Positions 63,289 to 64,000 of a stretch of 64,000 bases of DNA are shown here, in pieces. The DNA is from Aliidiomarina halalkaliphila. Its GTDB lineage: Bacteria; Pseudomonadota; Gammaproteobacteria; Enterobacterales; Alteromonadaceae. The translations under genes and the position numbers were made by a program. The DNA lies in contig NZ_VJWL01000002.1 of assembly GCF_007096385.1 (NCBI RefSeq), positions 248,001 to 312,000 of the forward strand, in the 5' to 3' direction. The first letter of the stretch is position 1. Every line of letters starts with the position of its first letter. The notes below the pieces were generated by a model. That model had not been told where the DNA came from, ran no database searches, and saw only the letters and a list, made by a program, of their open reading frames with translations.

Positions 63289-63645
63289 CTAATCTCTATT
63301 TATAAATTCAATCAGTTCGTCAAACTCGTCATCTTCCATTCCGTTAAATCGACGAGCGAAAATGACTGCGGCCTCGCGGGCGCGATCTGAACTTCCCTGA
63401 AGCGTTAACTCAATTTTGGGTTTTGAATACTCATTTCGCTTTCGTATAAGCTCAAAGAAGCTACCATCTTGATCTTCGAGAGCATTAGCTATCTGATTTA
63501 ACGTGGATTCAGCTACACTTTTCTTCCCTGTCTCCAGTGCAGATAGATATGCAGCACTGACTCCCATTCTTTCAGCCATACCTCTCAAAGAAATCCCTAC
63601 ATCTATACGACGTTTTCTAATTTCTTTACCTAAGGGCGTTAACAT
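63289..63645 (-). CDS. Xre-family HTH repressor paired with ImmA
   Basis: A 118-aa protein. Residues 4-60 form a Cro/C1-type HTH (LGKEIRKRRIDVGISLRGMAERMGVSAAYLSALETGKKSV). The tail is acidic. Typical substrate of the adjacent ImmA-type peptidase and a likely regulator of island genes to the right. Promoter region 63646-63922 has no gene. Confidence 0.9.
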   Translation of the reverse strand: MLTPLGKEIRKRRIDVGISLRGMAERMGVSAAYLSALETGKKSVAESTLNQIANALEDQDGSFFELIRKRNEYSKPKIELTLQGSSDRAREAAVIFARRFNGMEDDEFDELIEFINRD

Positions 63646-63922
63646 GACTTTTCTCCAATTTCTTTATGTACATGTAGTTCTAATTGTTATTTTTAGCTCC
63701 ATCCAATCTTCAGTATAGTCGAAAAAGACTCGAATGTCAACCTATTTATGGTTCACATTGGAAACCTATTATAATTTATAGATGTTTTCAATCATTTTCC
63801 CTACGATCTCTAAAAGAATAGGATCATGACAGCGGTGAGATTTTCGTTAAGATAGGTCATCTGGGCCTAAGAACTTCAGTAGGGCATCTAATTACATCCG
63901 GTAGAATGGAAACCAGACTAAT

Positions 63923-64000
63923 ATGGCCACTGTGCAAAATTCGAAGAAAGGTGTTGCTAGCAGAAAGCTAGAAGAATGGTTTGGTTGGGGAGTTGACACT
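63923..64000 (+). CDS. Start of an unidentified gene, cut by the window
   Basis: Twenty-six codons from ATG 63923 (MATVQNSKKGVASRKLEEWF...) remain open to the right edge. The position, divergent from an Xre/ImmA pair, is typical of restriction or other defence cargo, but the fragment is too short to name. Confidence 0.4.
   Translation, partial: MATVQNSKKGVASRKLEEWFGWGVDT

Noticed and set aside
1-64000. CRISPR array
   Set aside because: No regularly spaced short repeats of CRISPR type were seen on reading; the only tandem repeat is the 372-bp coding repeat.

Overview
The window looks like part of the chromosome of a halophilic, marine-type gammaproteobacterium in the Alteromonadales, probably Idiomarinaceae. 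That placement is inference from the style of the proteins. It rests on a complete ectoine operon, TonB-dependent receptors, alteromonad-like DbpA, YbiT and RluF, and -24/-12 promoters. No rRNA and no complete tRNA is present.

Positions 1-51550 are ordinary chromosome with several functional blocks. (i) An SDR oxidoreductase cut by the left edge, then a Vgb-like propeller with a haem-motif partner, and an EAL-HDOD protein. (ii) Housekeeping genes: a YeiH-type exporter, a GST and an EVE protein. (iii) A copper/silver efflux locus: a Cys/His-rich periplasmic protein, then CusC-, CusB- and CusA-like genes. (iv) A metal-acquisition operon: TonB receptor, PepSY protein, a PepSY-ferredoxin-FNR fusion, CopC, CopD and a small phosphatase-like lipoprotein. 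(v) A CadC-like regulator, a PQQ-propeller/amidohydrolase pair and a Crp-family regulator. (vi) A secreted adhesin or ice-binding-like lipoprotein with a double-OmpA-domain partner. (vii) dbpA, ectABC-ask, ybiT, a porin with a possible Pho box and an acetyl-CoA hydrolase/transferase. (viii) A lipoprotein and a TonB receptor that carry the same sigma-54 promoter core, with a mobile mystery protein A/B pair between them.

The right end is accessory. A Fic gene (51854-53395) is followed by a tRNA-Arg terminator and a 45-nt 3' fragment of tRNA-Arg(CCG) on the minus strand at 53644-53688. This is the signature of an attachment site, and the integrated island should extend rightward beyond the window. 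Just inside it are three overlapping genes: a 155-aa protein, an 817-aa degenerate recombinase-like protein and a 1070-aa tyrosine recombinase with a complete RHRHY set. Next comes a DprA-like/phosphoribosyltransferase pair resembling ShosTA-type toxin-antitoxin defence modules. After a decayed stretch there is a 46-aa ORF, an ImmA/IrrE peptidase with an Xre regulator, and the start of an unidentified gene cut by the window edge.

The most interesting items are the three-gene integration module, the DprA-PRTase pair, the paired sigma-54 promoters, a 29-codon basic protein interrupted at an A7 run, and the PepSY-ferredoxin-FNR fusion inside a copper/iron uptake operon.
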